This document shows positions 27,355 to 36,015 of a DNA stretch of 59,013 nucleotides, one piece after another. Location: NCBI GenBank assembly GCA_017160915.1, contig JACAWG010000056.1, positions 54,650 to 113,662 of the forward strand, in the 5' to 3' direction. The stretch is from Aggregatibacter actinomycetemcomitans (lineage in GTDB: Bacteria > Pseudomonadota > Gammaproteobacteria > Enterobacterales > Pasteurellaceae). The position numbers were made by a program, and so were the translations under genes. Positions within the stretch are counted from its first letter, which is position 1, and each line of letters begins with the position of its first letter. The notes beneath the pieces are model-generated. The model saw only the letters and a list, made by a program, of their open reading frames with translations. It was not told where the DNA came from and ran no database searches.

Positions 27355-29301
27355 TTAATAACGTCTTGCTTCGTTAATGTGTTTCACGCTGTTTTCGTGC
27401 GCTTTGCGGATTTTTTCTTTTTCCGCCACTTCCGCCACACCGACGTGCCACCAACTGCCGTAGCCGTGGATCATGGTTTTCGGCAAGACTTTTATGTCAA
27501 TCAGCGTAGAGACGGTTTGCTTTTGCGCATCGGCGAGGGCGGCGCGTAATTCTTCTTCGGTGGTGACTTTATAGGTTTTACAACCGTAAGATGCCGCATT
27601 CATGGCAAAGTCAACGGGCACAAATCCGCCGTCCAATTTATCGGTTTGCGGATTTCTGAAGCGGAATTCGGTAGCGAAACTGTCCATCCCGTTGCCGATT
27701 TGCAGGTTGTTAATACAGCCGTTTGTCATGTTATCGAATAAAACCACGTTGATTTTTTTGTGTTCCTGAACGGAGGTCACCAGTTCGGAATGAAGCATCA
27801 TGTAAGAACCGTCGCCCAATAAGGCATAAACTTCTTTTTCCGGTCGGGCTAATTTGGCACCCAACGCGGCGTTCACTTCATATCCCATGCAGGAATAGCC
27901 GTATTCCAGATGGTAAGTGTTTTCGCCCTTGGATTGCCAGGCGCGTTGTAAGTCGCCCGGCAAGCTGCCTGCGGCGCCCACGATAATGTCGTTTTCGCCC
28001 AAGGTTTCATTGAGAATGCCTAACACGCGGCTTTGGGTCAGATGGGATTGGGTCAATTTAATAAATTCCGCATAGACTTTTTCGCGATCTAAGGCATCGT
28101 CCACTTCCGGCACGAAATCGGTTTCCGTGTAAACCGCGTGATAAATCCGTTGGAGTTCCTGGGCAAATTGCGCTTTGGCTTCGGCAACGGCATTGCCCCA
28201 TTGGGCGCGGTAACGATAGCCTGTCGGCGCTAAAAGTGCGGTCAGTTTTTCCAGCGTTTCTTTGGCGTCGGCAACCACTTGGACGCCATCCAGTTTATAG
28301 GCATCGAAACGGGCAACGTTGATGTTCAGGAATTTCACATTCGGATTCTGGAAGAGCCATTTGGAGGAGGTGGTGAAATCCGTATAGCGCGTGCCGATAC
28401 CGATAATCAGATCCGCTTCTTTTGCCAACAGGTTGGCACTCAAACAGCCGGTTTCTCCCACGCCGCCCACATTCAAAACGTGCTCGGAAACGACCGCACT
28501 TTTTCCCGCCTGGGTTTCGGCAAAAGGAATCTGGAAGGTTTCGGCGAACTGTTTTAACTGTTCTGCCGCTTCGGAGTAACGCACCCCGCCACCGCAGACA
28601 ATTAACGGTTTTTTCGACTTCAGAATCAGATCCACGGCAGATTTCAACATAGGTTCGGTAGGGAGCGTGCGATCAATACGGTGAATGCGTTTTTGCAGGA
28701 AATATTCCGGGAAATCATAAGCTTCCGCTTGGACGTCTTGCGGCAGAGCGATGGTGACGGCGCCGGTGTCCGCCGGATCCGTTAATACCCGCATAGTGTT
28801 AATGCAGGCGGTCATCAGTTGTTCCGGACGACTGACTCTGTCCCAATATTTGCTGACGGCACGGAACGCATCGTTTGTGCTGATGCTCAGATCATGAAAT
28901 TGTTCGATTTGTTGTAAAACCGGATCCGGTTGGCGGGTGGCAAACACATCGCCGGGCAAAAGCAACAGCGGAATACGGTTGGCGGTTGCGGTGGCGGCGG
29001 CAGTGATCATGTTGGCGGCGCCGGGGCCGACGGAAGAGGTGCAGGCGTAAATTTTTTTACGCAGATTTTGTTTCGCAAAACCGATGGCGACATGTGCCAT
29101 GCCTTGTTCGTTGCGCCCTTGGCGAACAATCAGGTCGCCACTGTCTTGTTCTAGCGCCTGACCAATACCGAGCACATTGCCATGACCGAAAATACCAAAG
29201 ATACCTTCAACAAATTTTGTTACTTTACCGTCAAATTCAATGTATTGATTATCAAGGAATTTTATGAGTGCTTGTGCAACAGTAAGTCTTACGGTTTTCA
29301 T
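27355..29301 (-). CDS. iolD: 3D-(3,5/4)-trihydroxycyclohexane-1,2-dione acylhydrolase
   Basis: A 648-residue thiamine-diphosphate enzyme of the acetolactate synthase fold. The N-terminal domain has [15 protein letters not shown] and [14 protein letters not shown]-like loops; the ThDP motif is seen around [20 protein letters not shown] and [17 protein letters not shown]. It opens the inositol ring to 5-deoxy-glucuronate. The frame is open to 29349, but ATG at 29301 is right after AAAGGAG and fits the family. It is the first gene of iolD-iolE-iolG. Two uptake signals lie inside it, near 28232 and 28493. Confidence 0.95.
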   Translation of the reverse strand: MKTVRLTVAQALIKFLDNQYIEFDGKVTKFVEGIFGIFGHGNVLGIGQALEQDSGDLIVRQGRNEQGMAHVAIGFAKQNLRKKIYACTSSVGPGAANMITAAATATANRIPLLLLPGDVFATRQPDPVLQQIEQFHDLSISTNDAFRAVSKYWDRVSRPEQLMTACINTMRVLTDPADTGAVTIALPQDVQAEAYDFPEYFLQKRIHRIDRTLPTEPMLKSAVDLILKSKKPLIVCGGGVRYSEAAEQLKQFAETFQIPFAETQAGKSAVVSEHVLNVGGVGETGCLSANLLAKEADLIIGIGTRYTDFTTSSKWLFQNPNVKFLNINVARFDAYKLDGVQVVADAKETLEKLTALLAPTGYRYRAQWGNAVAEAKAQFAQELQRIYHAVYTETDFVPEVDDALDREKVYAEFIKLTQSHLTQSRVLGILNETLGENDIIVGAAGSLPGDLQRAWQSKGENTYHLEYGYSCMGYEVNAALGAKLARPEKEVYALLGDGSYMMLHSELVTSVQEHKKINVVLFDNMTNGCINNLQIGNGMDSFATEFRFRNPQTDKLDGGFVPVDFAMNAASYGCKTYKVTTEEELRAALADAQKQTVSTLIDIKVLPKTMIHGYGSWWHVGVAEVAEKEKIRKAHENSVKHINEARRY

Positions 29302-29370
29302 CAGAATCTCCTTTACGGGTAGCGAGCATTGAACCAAGTATATAAGCATTCTTTTAATTTTAAATGCTTT

Positions 29371-29406
29371 TGAAACAAAAATTTCATTTTTGCGACATAG
29401 ATCAAA
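29371..29406 (-). promoter_or_regulatory. iolD promoter element: CRP-like site plus putative Iol operator
   Basis: Read on the minus strand, a CRP-like 16-mer (29406-29391, matching TGTGA-N6-TCACA in 8 of 10 positions) is followed after four bases by TGAAA-N6-TTTCA (29386-29371). The same pair with the same spacing occurs before the phosphatase gene and before iolA. The palindrome is the best candidate for binding the RpiR-type regulator encoded nearby; this assignment is inference. Confidence 0.6.
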
Positions 29407-29547
29407 TTTTTCCGAATTTATGTTTTATCTTGTAAAAACAGGTTAACAGCCTGTTAAATCTTGGCATGGGAAATGTCGAAAAGAAAATCTGACGGAGTTG
29501 ATTTTGTGATTAACGTCTAAAAAACTGAATTTCAATGTTGATTTTTT

Positions 29548-29563
29548 TGAAATATATGTTTCA
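29548..29563 (+). promoter_or_regulatory. Putative Iol operator before iolC
   Basis: TGAAA-TATATG-TTTCA, extended to TTGAAA...TTTCAA at 29547-29564. It is the same inverted repeat with a six-base spacer seen at three other iol promoters, here 46 bases before the iolC start and without a clear CRP-like partner. Confidence 0.6.
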
Positions 29564-29609
29564 ATTTGTGCGGGTAAAACAATTTCATTAAATAAGAAGG
29601 AATTGCATT

Positions 29610-31517
29610 ATGAAAACGGTAGAAAAAACATTAGACCTTATTTGTCTTGGTCGGGTTGCTGTTGATCTTTATGCACAACAAATCGGTGCCAGATTGGAAG
29701 ATGCCTCTTCTTTTTCCAAATATCTTGGCGGTTCGTCCGGTAATGTTGCCTATGGTACGGCGGTGCAGGGCGTGAAATCTTCTATGCTGGCGCGTGTCGG
29801 TGATGAACACATGGGGCGTTTTTTGCGTGAGGAATTGCAACGTGTCGGCGTGGATACCAGTCATTTGATTACGGATAAAGAACGCCTGACCGCTCTTGTG
29901 ATTTTAGGCATTAAAGATCAGGACACTTTCCCGTTGATTTTTTACCGTGAAAATTGTGCCGATATGGCGATTACCAAAGATGACTTTGATGAAAGTTATA
30001 TTGCTTCCGCCAAAGCGCTTGCCATTACCGGCACGCATTTGTCACACCCGAAAACAAGAGAAGCCGTGTTAACGGCGTTGGAATATGCGGGCAGAAATAA
30101 TACGAAACGTTTGCTGGATATTGATTATCGTCCGGTATTGTGGGGGCTGACGTCCTTGGGCGATGGGGAAACCCGTTTTATTGATTCGGCGGCGGTAACC
30201 AAATCCTTGCAAGAAGTGTTGCACCACTTTGATGTGTTGGTGGGGACGGAAGAAGAATTCCACATCGCCGGCGGTTCGACAGATACTTTAACCGCACTTA
30301 AGAATGTGCGTAAATTCAGCCATGCCGTTTTAGTTTGCAAGCGTGGCGCGTTGGGCTGTTCGGTGTTTGAAGGGGAAATTCCTGACGATTTGGACGGCGG
30401 GTTAAATGTTTACGGCGTGAGAGTGGAAGTGCTTAACGTATTGGGTGCCGGCGATGCCTTTATGTCGGGGCTGATTCGCGGTTACATTAATAACGAAGGC
30501 TGGGAACAGGCTTGTCGTTATGCCAATGCCTGCGGGGCGTTGGTGGTTTCCCGCCATGGTTGCGCACCGGCAATGCCGACAAAAGCGGAGCTGGATAATT
30601 ACCTTGCCCGCGCACAATCGGTGCCGCGCCCGGATTTAGATGAGCAACTTAACCATTTACATCGCGTGACAACCCGAAAAACCAAATGGGATAACTTATG
30701 TATTTTTGCTTTTGACCATCGCAAGCAATTGGTGGATATGGCGGGAAAATACGGCGCGGACGTCAAACGTATTCCTAAATTGAAACAGCTTCTCTTGCAG
30801 GCGGCGGAAAAAACGGCGCAGGAAGAGGGCATTTATAACGGTCAGGCAGGGATTCTTGCGGACACCACTTTCGGACAAGCGGCACTGAATGAAATTACCG
30901 GTAAAAAATGGTGGATTGGTCGCCCGATTGAGCTTTCGTCTTCCCGTCCGTTGCGTTTGGAACACGGCGATTTAGGCAGCCAACTAGCCGGCTGGCCGCA
31001 AGAACATGTGGTGAAATGTTTGGTCTTTTATCATCCGAAAGACAGCGCAGAGATGAAAGCGGAACAGGATGCGACCTTAAAACAAGTGTATCAAGCCTGC
31101 TGTCGAACCGGTCATGAATTGTTGCTGGAAGTGATTTTGCCGGCGGATATGGAACAAAACGAACAATATTACGCGGACATTCTCGCACACTTCTATCAAT
31201 TAGGTATCAAACCGGATTGGTGGAAATTACCGGGCGTTTCGGCGCAAGGTTGGGAACGTATCAGCGAGGTGATTCAGGCAAATGATCCATATTGTCGCGG
31301 TATTCTGATTCTCGGCTTGGATGCGCCGGAAGCACAGTTTAAAGCGGTATTCGATGCGTCTGCCAATGCGCCTTTAGTGAAAGGGTTTGCGGTGGGGCGG
31401 ACAATTTTTGGGCAGCCATCAGCGGATTGGTTTGCCGGAAAATTAACGGATGACGAACTTATCGCCGAAGTGGGAGAAAGATACCGGAGACTGATTAAAC
31501 TTTGGAAATCCCGTTAA
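29610..31517 (+). CDS. iolC: 5-Dehydro-2-deoxygluconokinase fused to a DUF2090 aldolase-like domain
   Basis: A 635-residue fusion. Residues 1 to about 325 are a PfkB-family kinase (LICLGRVAVDLYAQQ, GSSGNVAYGTAVQG, and the catalytic LNVLGAGDAFMSG). Residues from about 345 are DUF2090, a LacD-like barrel (CIFAFDHRKQLVDMAG, CLVFYHPKDS, GFAVGRTIFG). The kinase phosphorylates 2-deoxy-5-keto-gluconate; the second domain is thought to cleave the product to dihydroxyacetone phosphate and malonate semialdehyde, replacing IolJ, which is not seen in this window. It is divergent from iolD. ATG at 29610 follows AAGAAGGAA. Confidence 0.92.
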   Translation: MKTVEKTLDLICLGRVAVDLYAQQIGARLEDASSFSKYLGGSSGNVAYGTAVQGVKSSMLARVGDEHMGRFLREELQRVGVDTSHLITDKERLTALVILGIKDQDTFPLIFYRENCADMAITKDDFDESYIASAKALAITGTHLSHPKTREAVLTALEYAGRNNTKRLLDIDYRPVLWGLTSLGDGETRFIDSAAVTKSLQEVLHHFDVLVGTEEEFHIAGGSTDTLTALKNVRKFSHAVLVCKRGALGCSVFEGEIPDDLDGGLNVYGVRVEVLNVLGAGDAFMSGLIRGYINNEGWEQACRYANACGALVVSRHGCAPAMPTKAELDNYLARAQSVPRPDLDEQLNHLHRVTTRKTKWDNLCIFAFDHRKQLVDMAGKYGADVKRIPKLKQLLLQAAEKTAQEEGIYNGQAGILADTTFGQAALNEITGKKWWIGRPIELSSSRPLRLEHGDLGSQLAGWPQEHVVKCLVFYHPKDSAEMKAEQDATLKQVYQACCRTGHELLLEVILPADMEQNEQYYADILAHFYQLGIKPDWWKLPGVSAQGWERISEVIQANDPYCRGILILGLDAPEAQFKAVFDASANAPLVKGFAVGRTIFGQPSADWFAGKLTDDELIAEVGERYRRLIKLWKSR

Positions 31518-31530
31518 ACCCATCAACGTA

Positions 31531-31555
31531 AAATGCCCCGTTCGGGGCATTTTTG
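31531..31555. terminator. Bidirectional terminator between iolC and the regulator gene
   Basis: AAATGCCCCG-TT-CGGGGCATTTTT, with T on one side and A on the other; iolC (plus) and the RpiR-type gene (minus) converge on it. Confidence 0.9.
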
Positions 31556-32395
31556 TTACTCCTTATTTTTCTCTTTTTCTTTTTCCAATCCCAACACAAT
31601 CGCCAGTGTTTGAACTAACGTCATGGTGGAACATTGGGAACGGAATCCCAACACCTGCGCTTCTTTTATCACGAAAGCAATATCGCTGAAGGCAAGTAGC
31701 GGGCTGATTTGGCTGTCGGTGATGGCAATTTGTTTAATGCCTTTTTTGGCGCTGGTATTCATAATGTTGACGGTTTCCGGCGCATAAGGCGAAAAGCTAA
31801 TGGCAACCACCACATCGCCCTCTTTGACCTGATTAAGCTGTTCATCAAACATTCCGCCTAACCCATTAATTAAAAAGGAACTGCAATCTAAGTGATGGAG
31901 AGCATAGTTGAGATAACAGGCAACGCTAAAAGAGCGTTTTAAACCGATAATAAAAATATTATTGGCTTCTTTTAACATTTTGGCGGCGGCGTAAATTTGA
32001 TCGTTTGTGGTTTGTTCTGCCAGTTGAATCAATGCCTGGCTGTTGGCTTGTGAGAAAATCGTCAAAATGTCTTCCGGGGATTCTTCTCCTTCCGATTGGG
32101 CGATTTTGTGTGAAAGCTGTAGTCGCTCTGTGTAGTTTGTGGTTTTTTCCATGAGATTTTCACGGAAAATTTGTTTCATTTCGTTGAAGCCGGAAAAACC
32201 GAATTCGGCAGCAAAACGGATTAATGTGGAAGGCGGTACATCCGCTTTTTCGGCGATCGTGGCAACGGTATCAAAAACGATGCTGTCGCTATTATCCAAA
32301 ATATATTGAGCAACCTGTTTGAGCCTTTTACTTAAGCTGTCGTAACGGGTTTGAATTTCTGTTTGTAAATTGGTTAATTGAGATTTTTCTTTCAT
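31556..32395 (-). CDS. iolR: RpiR-family transcriptional regulator (probable IolR)
   Basis: A 279-residue regulator. The N-terminal helix-turn-helix (ATIAEKADVPPSTLIRFAAEFGFSGF cut here to key part PPSTLIRFAAEFGF, residues near 52-65) is followed by a SIS sugar-phosphate domain (NIFIIGLKRSFSVACYLNYA, GDVVVAISFSPYAPETVN). RpiR proteins sense sugar phosphates, and inositol clusters in Proteobacteria often carry one, named IolR. It lies inside the iol region, between iolC and iolB, and is read separately. The ATG at 32395 has only a weak ribosome site. A related palindrome TGAAT-N5-ATTCA at 32439-32453 could allow autoregulation. Confidence 0.82.
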   Translation of the reverse strand: MKEKSQLTNLQTEIQTRYDSLSKRLKQVAQYILDNSDSIVFDTVATIAEKADVPPSTLIRFAAEFGFSGFNEMKQIFRENLMEKTTNYTERLQLSHKIAQSEGEESPEDILTIFSQANSQALIQLAEQTTNDQIYAAAKMLKEANNIFIIGLKRSFSVACYLNYALHHLDCSSFLINGLGGMFDEQLNQVKEGDVVVAISFSPYAPETVNIMNTSAKKGIKQIAITDSQISPLLAFSDIAFVIKEAQVLGFRSQCSTMTLVQTLAIVLGLEKEKEKNKE

Positions 32396-32455
32396 CTTGT
32401 TATATCCATAAAATAAATATTTCTAAATATTATCGGGATGAATGAAAAATTCAAG

Positions 32456-32490
32456 AAAAAAGCGGTCATTTCGTTTGAAAAAATGACCGC
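32456..32490 (-). terminator. Terminator after iolB (uptake-signal type)
   Basis: On the minus strand, GCGGTCATTT (32490-32481) pairs with AAATGACCGC (32471-32462) and is followed by TTTTTT. One arm is part of an uptake signal. It ends iolB before the regulator gene. Confidence 0.85.
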
Positions 32491-32519
32491 ACTTTTCGTC
32501 GATTTTATGGCGTTAGACT

Positions 32520-33350
32520 TTATTTGAATTTATCGGCGTATTCTTCACTGTTGATCCAAGCGTGATCCTGTTCCCAAGTAAAACGCCATTTTCTCACCGG
32601 ACCAGCCATTACATTTAAGTAATAGTTGTCATAACCGGCGATGGTGGCAACGGGATGATAGCCTCTTGGCACCTGAACTACATCACCGTCATATACCGCC
32701 ATACACTCATCTAACGAGCGGTCGTTGGTATAGACACGCTGTAATGCAAAGCCCTGTGACGGGGAGAAACGGTGGTAATAGGTTTCTTCCAGGTAGGTTT
32801 CGGTCGGAGAATTTTTATTGTCGTGTTTATGGCTGGGGAACGAGCTGGTATTGCCTTCATCGGTAAATACTTCAACCACCAATAACGCATCTGCGGTTTC
32901 GGTTTCCGGCAGGATGTTGTGCACCAGGCGTTTATTATTGCCGTATCCGCGTTTTTCTACACCCACATCTTTTGGCTCAATTAAACGCACCGGTAAATTT
33001 CCTTGGCTTGGCGCGCGGCAAACCGCCAGTTCTAAATAGCTTTCCGCTTTAATGTGGACCTGCTGATGATGTGGCACGTACACGGAATAAGGCGGAATTC
33101 GTTCAAAAGGCGACGTGCGGTTGCCGATATGTTCAAATGTAGCCTGTGCGGTGGTCACGGTGGCTTGACCGGCAATCAGCACGAAGCAAACCTCGGTATT
33201 TTCCGTATCGAAGGTAAGCGCTCGGTCTTTTTGCAGGTGATACATCTCAAAACCGACATATTCCCAATTGGCTGTTTGTGGCGTGATTTTTTGGACTTCT
33301 CCGTTCTTTTCAGGATGATTTTTTTTAGATTTAGATAGTAAGTAACTCAT
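32520..33350 (-). CDS. iolB: 5-Deoxy-glucuronate isomerase
   Basis: A 276-residue bicupin. Metal ligands are visible in SSFPSHKHD near residues 179-187, and EETYYHRF and VPRGYHPVATIAGYD are family hallmarks. It converts 5-deoxy-glucuronate to 2-deoxy-5-keto-gluconate for IolC. ATG at 33350 follows TAGGAGAA. It is read alone, divergent from the phosphatase gene, and shares the 263-base control region that holds a CRP-like site and the putative Iol operator. Confidence 0.94.
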   Translation of the reverse strand: MSYLLSKSKKNHPEKNGEVQKITPQTANWEYVGFEMYHLQKDRALTFDTENTEVCFVLIAGQATVTTAQATFEHIGNRTSPFERIPPYSVYVPHHQQVHIKAESYLELAVCRAPSQGNLPVRLIEPKDVGVEKRGYGNNKRLVHNILPETETADALLVVEVFTDEGNTSSFPSHKHDNKNSPTETYLEETYYHRFSPSQGFALQRVYTNDRSLDECMAVYDGDVVQVPRGYHPVATIAGYDNYYLNVMAGPVRKWRFTWEQDHAWINSEEYADKFK

Positions 33351-33430
33351 CGCATTCTCCTAAAATGACTCAATAGACTCCTCGGATAATACTCCCTTAA
33401 CTTAATTAATCTACCGGCTTTTCCTTAAAA

Positions 33431-33475
33431 TCAGATACAGATCACAAAAGTGGAACAAAAAGTTCATTTTAGAAT
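33431..33475 (+). promoter_or_regulatory. Phosphatase-operon promoter element: CRP-like site, Iol operator and -10
   Basis: A CRP-like 16-mer at 33431-33446 (8 of 10 positions), four bases, then TGGAA-CAAAAA-GTTCA at 33451-33466, then a possible -10 TAGAAT at 33470-33475. With this -10 the CRP site would be centred near -43 (class II) and the operator would sit between it and the -10. The 36 bases 33431-33466 are nearly the same as those before iolA. The region may also control iolB on the other strand. Confidence 0.6.
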
Positions 33476-33613
33476 TTATGTGTATTGTATTTTTCAAATG
33501 ACAGGATTAATTTGAGTGCGTTTATAAAATAAACAAGGAGGATAAGCGCGCAAATTTTCATGTAATCATTGATGTTATAAGCCTACAACGATGTATTAAT
33601 CAGGAGAATATAT

Positions 33614-34417
33614 ATGGATGTTGAACTACGAAATAGATATTTATTTTCTCAGGAGTTAGTCAAAGAAGTTGGGAAAATTGCACTGGATTTTTACCTTAAA
33701 CGTAAGGAATTAAAAATTGAGTGTAAAAAAGGCGATTTACAGGATCAAGTCAGTATCGCGGATAAAACTGTTGAAGCGAAAATTAAAGAAGCATTAAAAC
33801 AACATTTTCCGCAAGATGGTTTTCTAGGCGAAGAATCCGGTGCTGAAAACTTAGCCTGTGAATATTGTTGGGTTGTGGATCCGATTGATGGCACAAGCCC
33901 GTTTTTATATGGATTAAACGCATGGTGCGTGTCCATTGCAATTTTGCATAAAAATCAAATTGTCTCCGGTGTGATTTTTGATCCCGTCCACAATGAGTTG
34001 TTCCGAGCAATGAAAGGGGATGGCGCATTTCTGAATGATCAGCCTATTCACGCTTCCTCTTCCACCTCTTTAAAAGAGGGATTAATGGGATTGGGCGTGT
34101 CCCACCGTGTTCATCCCGATACCTTTACCCCTGTGCTACACCAAATTTTGCTGGACGGCGGCATGTTCATTCGTAACGGTTCCGGCGCGTTAATGCTGGT
34201 TTATGTGGCGGCAGGTCGCTTGATTGGCTATTTTGAGCCGCATATTAATGCCTGGGATGTTTGCGCCGCGATTATCATTGTTCGGGAAGCCGGCGGGTAT
34301 GTGAATAATTTCCTTGAAAATGAAGGACTCATCAAAGGAAATTATATTTTAGGTTGTTGTACCGAAGCGCTGTTTGCAGAACTCAATCAGATCAAAAATT
34401 CACACGAAATACGCTAG
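33614..34417 (+). CDS. Inositol monophosphatase family protein
   Basis: A 267-residue Mg-dependent phosphatase. Metal and catalytic motifs are complete: GEES at 72-75, VVDPIDGT at 87-94 and NAWDVCAA at 212-219 (Asp215). After DGT it has SPFLYG instead of the commoner NF or KxF, so substrate choice may differ from SuhB; histidinol-phosphate phosphatase-like activity is an alternative. ATG at 33614 follows CAGGAGAA. It is 17 bases ahead of an organophosphate antiporter gene inside the iol cluster, which suggests that it dephosphorylates an imported inositol phosphate. That role is inference. Confidence 0.82.
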   Translation: MDVELRNRYLFSQELVKEVGKIALDFYLKRKELKIECKKGDLQDQVSIADKTVEAKIKEALKQHFPQDGFLGEESGAENLACEYCWVVDPIDGTSPFLYGLNAWCVSIAILHKNQIVSGVIFDPVHNELFRAMKGDGAFLNDQPIHASSSTSLKEGLMGLGVSHRVHPDTFTPVLHQILLDGGMFIRNGSGALMLVYVAAGRLIGYFEPHINAWDVCAAIIIVREAGGYVNNFLENEGLIKGNYILGCCTEALFAELNQIKNSHEIR

Positions 34418-34434
34418 CGTAGAAAGGAGGCTAT

Positions 34435-35778
34435 ATGTCTGTTCTCAGCTTTTTTAAAGCCAGTTCGGCAATTCCGTTGAAGGATTACACAGAAAAAATG
34501 TTTAGAAGTACGCGAATGAAAAACTTTTGGGCATTTTCATTCGCCTACGCCATTTATTATGTCTGCCGCTTATCTTTTAATGTGGCGAAGCCCGCATTAG
34601 TCAATAACGGCATATTAAGCGCAACGGAATTGGGGGTTATCGGTTCCGCGACCTTTATTACTTATGCGGTCGGGAAATTCGTAAACAGCGCGTTGGCGGA
34701 TCATTCCAACATCGTTCGTTTCTTTTCCGTCGGCTTGTTCTTTTCCGCACTTGCCAATTTCGCCATGGGCATGAACACCAGTGCCATTGTGTTGACCATT
34801 ATTTGGGGATTCAACGGTTGGGTGCAATCCATGGGGGTGGGGCCTTGCGTCGTGGCGTTATCCCGTTGGTATGACGACAAAGATCGCGGTTCTTATTATG
34901 GTTTCTGGTCTGTTGCGCATAATGCGGGGGAAGCCATTACTTTTGTGGTGACCGCCGCCATTATTACCGCATTCGGTTGGCGCGCCGGATTTAATTTTGC
35001 CGGTATTGCCGGCTTGTTAGGCGTGCTTGTAACCATCATGTTCATGAAAGATTCGCCGGAATCCTGCGGATTTAAGCCGATTATTAAAACCGAATCAAAA
35101 GAAGAAACTTTCGATAATAAAGAAGTATTAAAACATCAATGGGAAGTGATAAAAAATCCGGCGATTTGGATCCTAGCAGTTGCCTCTTGTTGTATGTACA
35201 TCGCCCGTTATGGCGTGAATAGTTGGGGCGTATTTTTCCTGGAAAACGGCAAAGGTTATACCACCATTGAAGCGGCTTCCATTATTAGCGTAAACAGTAT
35301 TGTCGGTATTCTGGGAACGGTGGTTTCAGGCTGGTTATCCGACCGTTTCTTACAGGGTAAACGAAATATCATGACCATCGGGGTCAGCTTGCTGAACGCC
35401 ATTTCTTTGGCAGCCTTCTTATTCGCCCCGAACGGCAATACCTGGTTCTCCATTATTGCGCTTTCCGTCTTTGGTATCACGCTCGGTATTCAGTTATGTT
35501 TCTTGGGCGGTTTATTGGCGACGGATATTTCTCATAAATCCGCGTCCGGTATCGCATTAGGCATGATGGGCGTATTCGGCTATGCCGGTGCGGCGGCAGG
35601 GGAGTTTCTCACCGGATTTATGTTAGATAAAACCACGGTGATTAATGAAGCCGGTAAGAAAATTTATGATTTCGACAGCTTGTCCTATTTCTGGGTCGGC
35701 GCCGATGTGTGCTCCGTATTGGCATCCGTGCTGTTTGCTGTGGTGGTGTACTATCAAACCCGACGGGTTGCAAATTAA
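34435..35778 (+). CDS. Organophosphate:phosphate antiporter family (OPA) transporter
   Basis: A 447-residue MFS protein with about 12 membrane segments. The OPA signatures are YYVCRLSFNVAKPALV near the N terminus, and GPCVVALSRWYDDKDRGSYY followed by GFWSVAHNAGEA near residues 140-170, matching GlpT, UhpT and UhpC relatives. Members exchange glycerol-3-phosphate or hexose-6-phosphate for phosphate. Its coupling to a monophosphatase-like gene (17-base gap, AAAGGAGG before ATG 34435) and its position in the iol cluster suggest a phosphorylated polyol substrate. The exact substrate cannot be read from the sequence. A strong terminator follows. Confidence 0.82.
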   Translation: MSVLSFFKASSAIPLKDYTEKMFRSTRMKNFWAFSFAYAIYYVCRLSFNVAKPALVNNGILSATELGVIGSATFITYAVGKFVNSALADHSNIVRFFSVGLFFSALANFAMGMNTSAIVLTIIWGFNGWVQSMGVGPCVVALSRWYDDKDRGSYYGFWSVAHNAGEAITFVVTAAIITAFGWRAGFNFAGIAGLLGVLVTIMFMKDSPESCGFKPIIKTESKEETFDNKEVLKHQWEVIKNPAIWILAVASCCMYIARYGVNSWGVFFLENGKGYTTIEAASIISVNSIVGILGTVVSGWLSDRFLQGKRNIMTIGVSLLNAISLAAFLFAPNGNTWFSIIALSVFGITLGIQLCFLGGLLATDISHKSASGIALGMMGVFGYAGAAAGEFLTGFMLDKTTVINEAGKKIYDFDSLSYFWVGADVCSVLASVLFAVVVYYQTRRVAN

Positions 35779-35789
35779 TCATGACGGAC

Positions 35790-35824
35790 AAAAAAGTGCG
35801 GTGGATTTTCACCGCACTTTTTTA
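35790..35824 (+). terminator. Uptake-signal terminator after the OPA transporter
   Basis: Two facing uptake signals form AAAAAAGTGCGGTG / CACCGCACTTTTTT with a six-base loop and a T run; the stem is at least 14 bp. Confidence 0.92.
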
Positions 35825-35839
35825 TGGGATTGACTAAAA

Positions 35840-35875
35840 TCAGACACAGATCACAAAAGTGAAATAAAAAATTCA
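35840..35875 (+). promoter_or_regulatory. iolA promoter element: CRP-like site plus putative Iol operator
   Basis: A CRP-like 16-mer at 35840-35855 (8 of 10 positions), four bases, then TGAAA-TAAAAA-ATTCA at 35860-35875. It has the same order and spacing as at 33431-33466 and, inverted, at 29406-29371. It lies 140 bases before the iolA start. Confidence 0.6.
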
Positions 35876-36015
35876 ATTTAAAACAAAATGATTTGAAAAT
35901 TTTATTTTATTTTCCTACTCTATAGCTACCTTGGGTGATAAGCATCGTCGTTTTATGTAAATTGCTATTCGTTTATCGCAATGTTAATTTCTTAAACTAT
36001 AAGAAGGAGTTCAAA

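Noticed and set aside
29302-29349. N-terminal extension of IolD by 16 residues
   Set aside because: It includes the ribosome site of ATG 29301 and does not look like the family N terminus.
32439-32453. Palindrome TGAAT-N5-ATTCA before the regulator gene as a fifth operator
   Set aside because: The spacer is five instead of six bases and the halves match less well, so it is mentioned only as a possible autoregulatory site.
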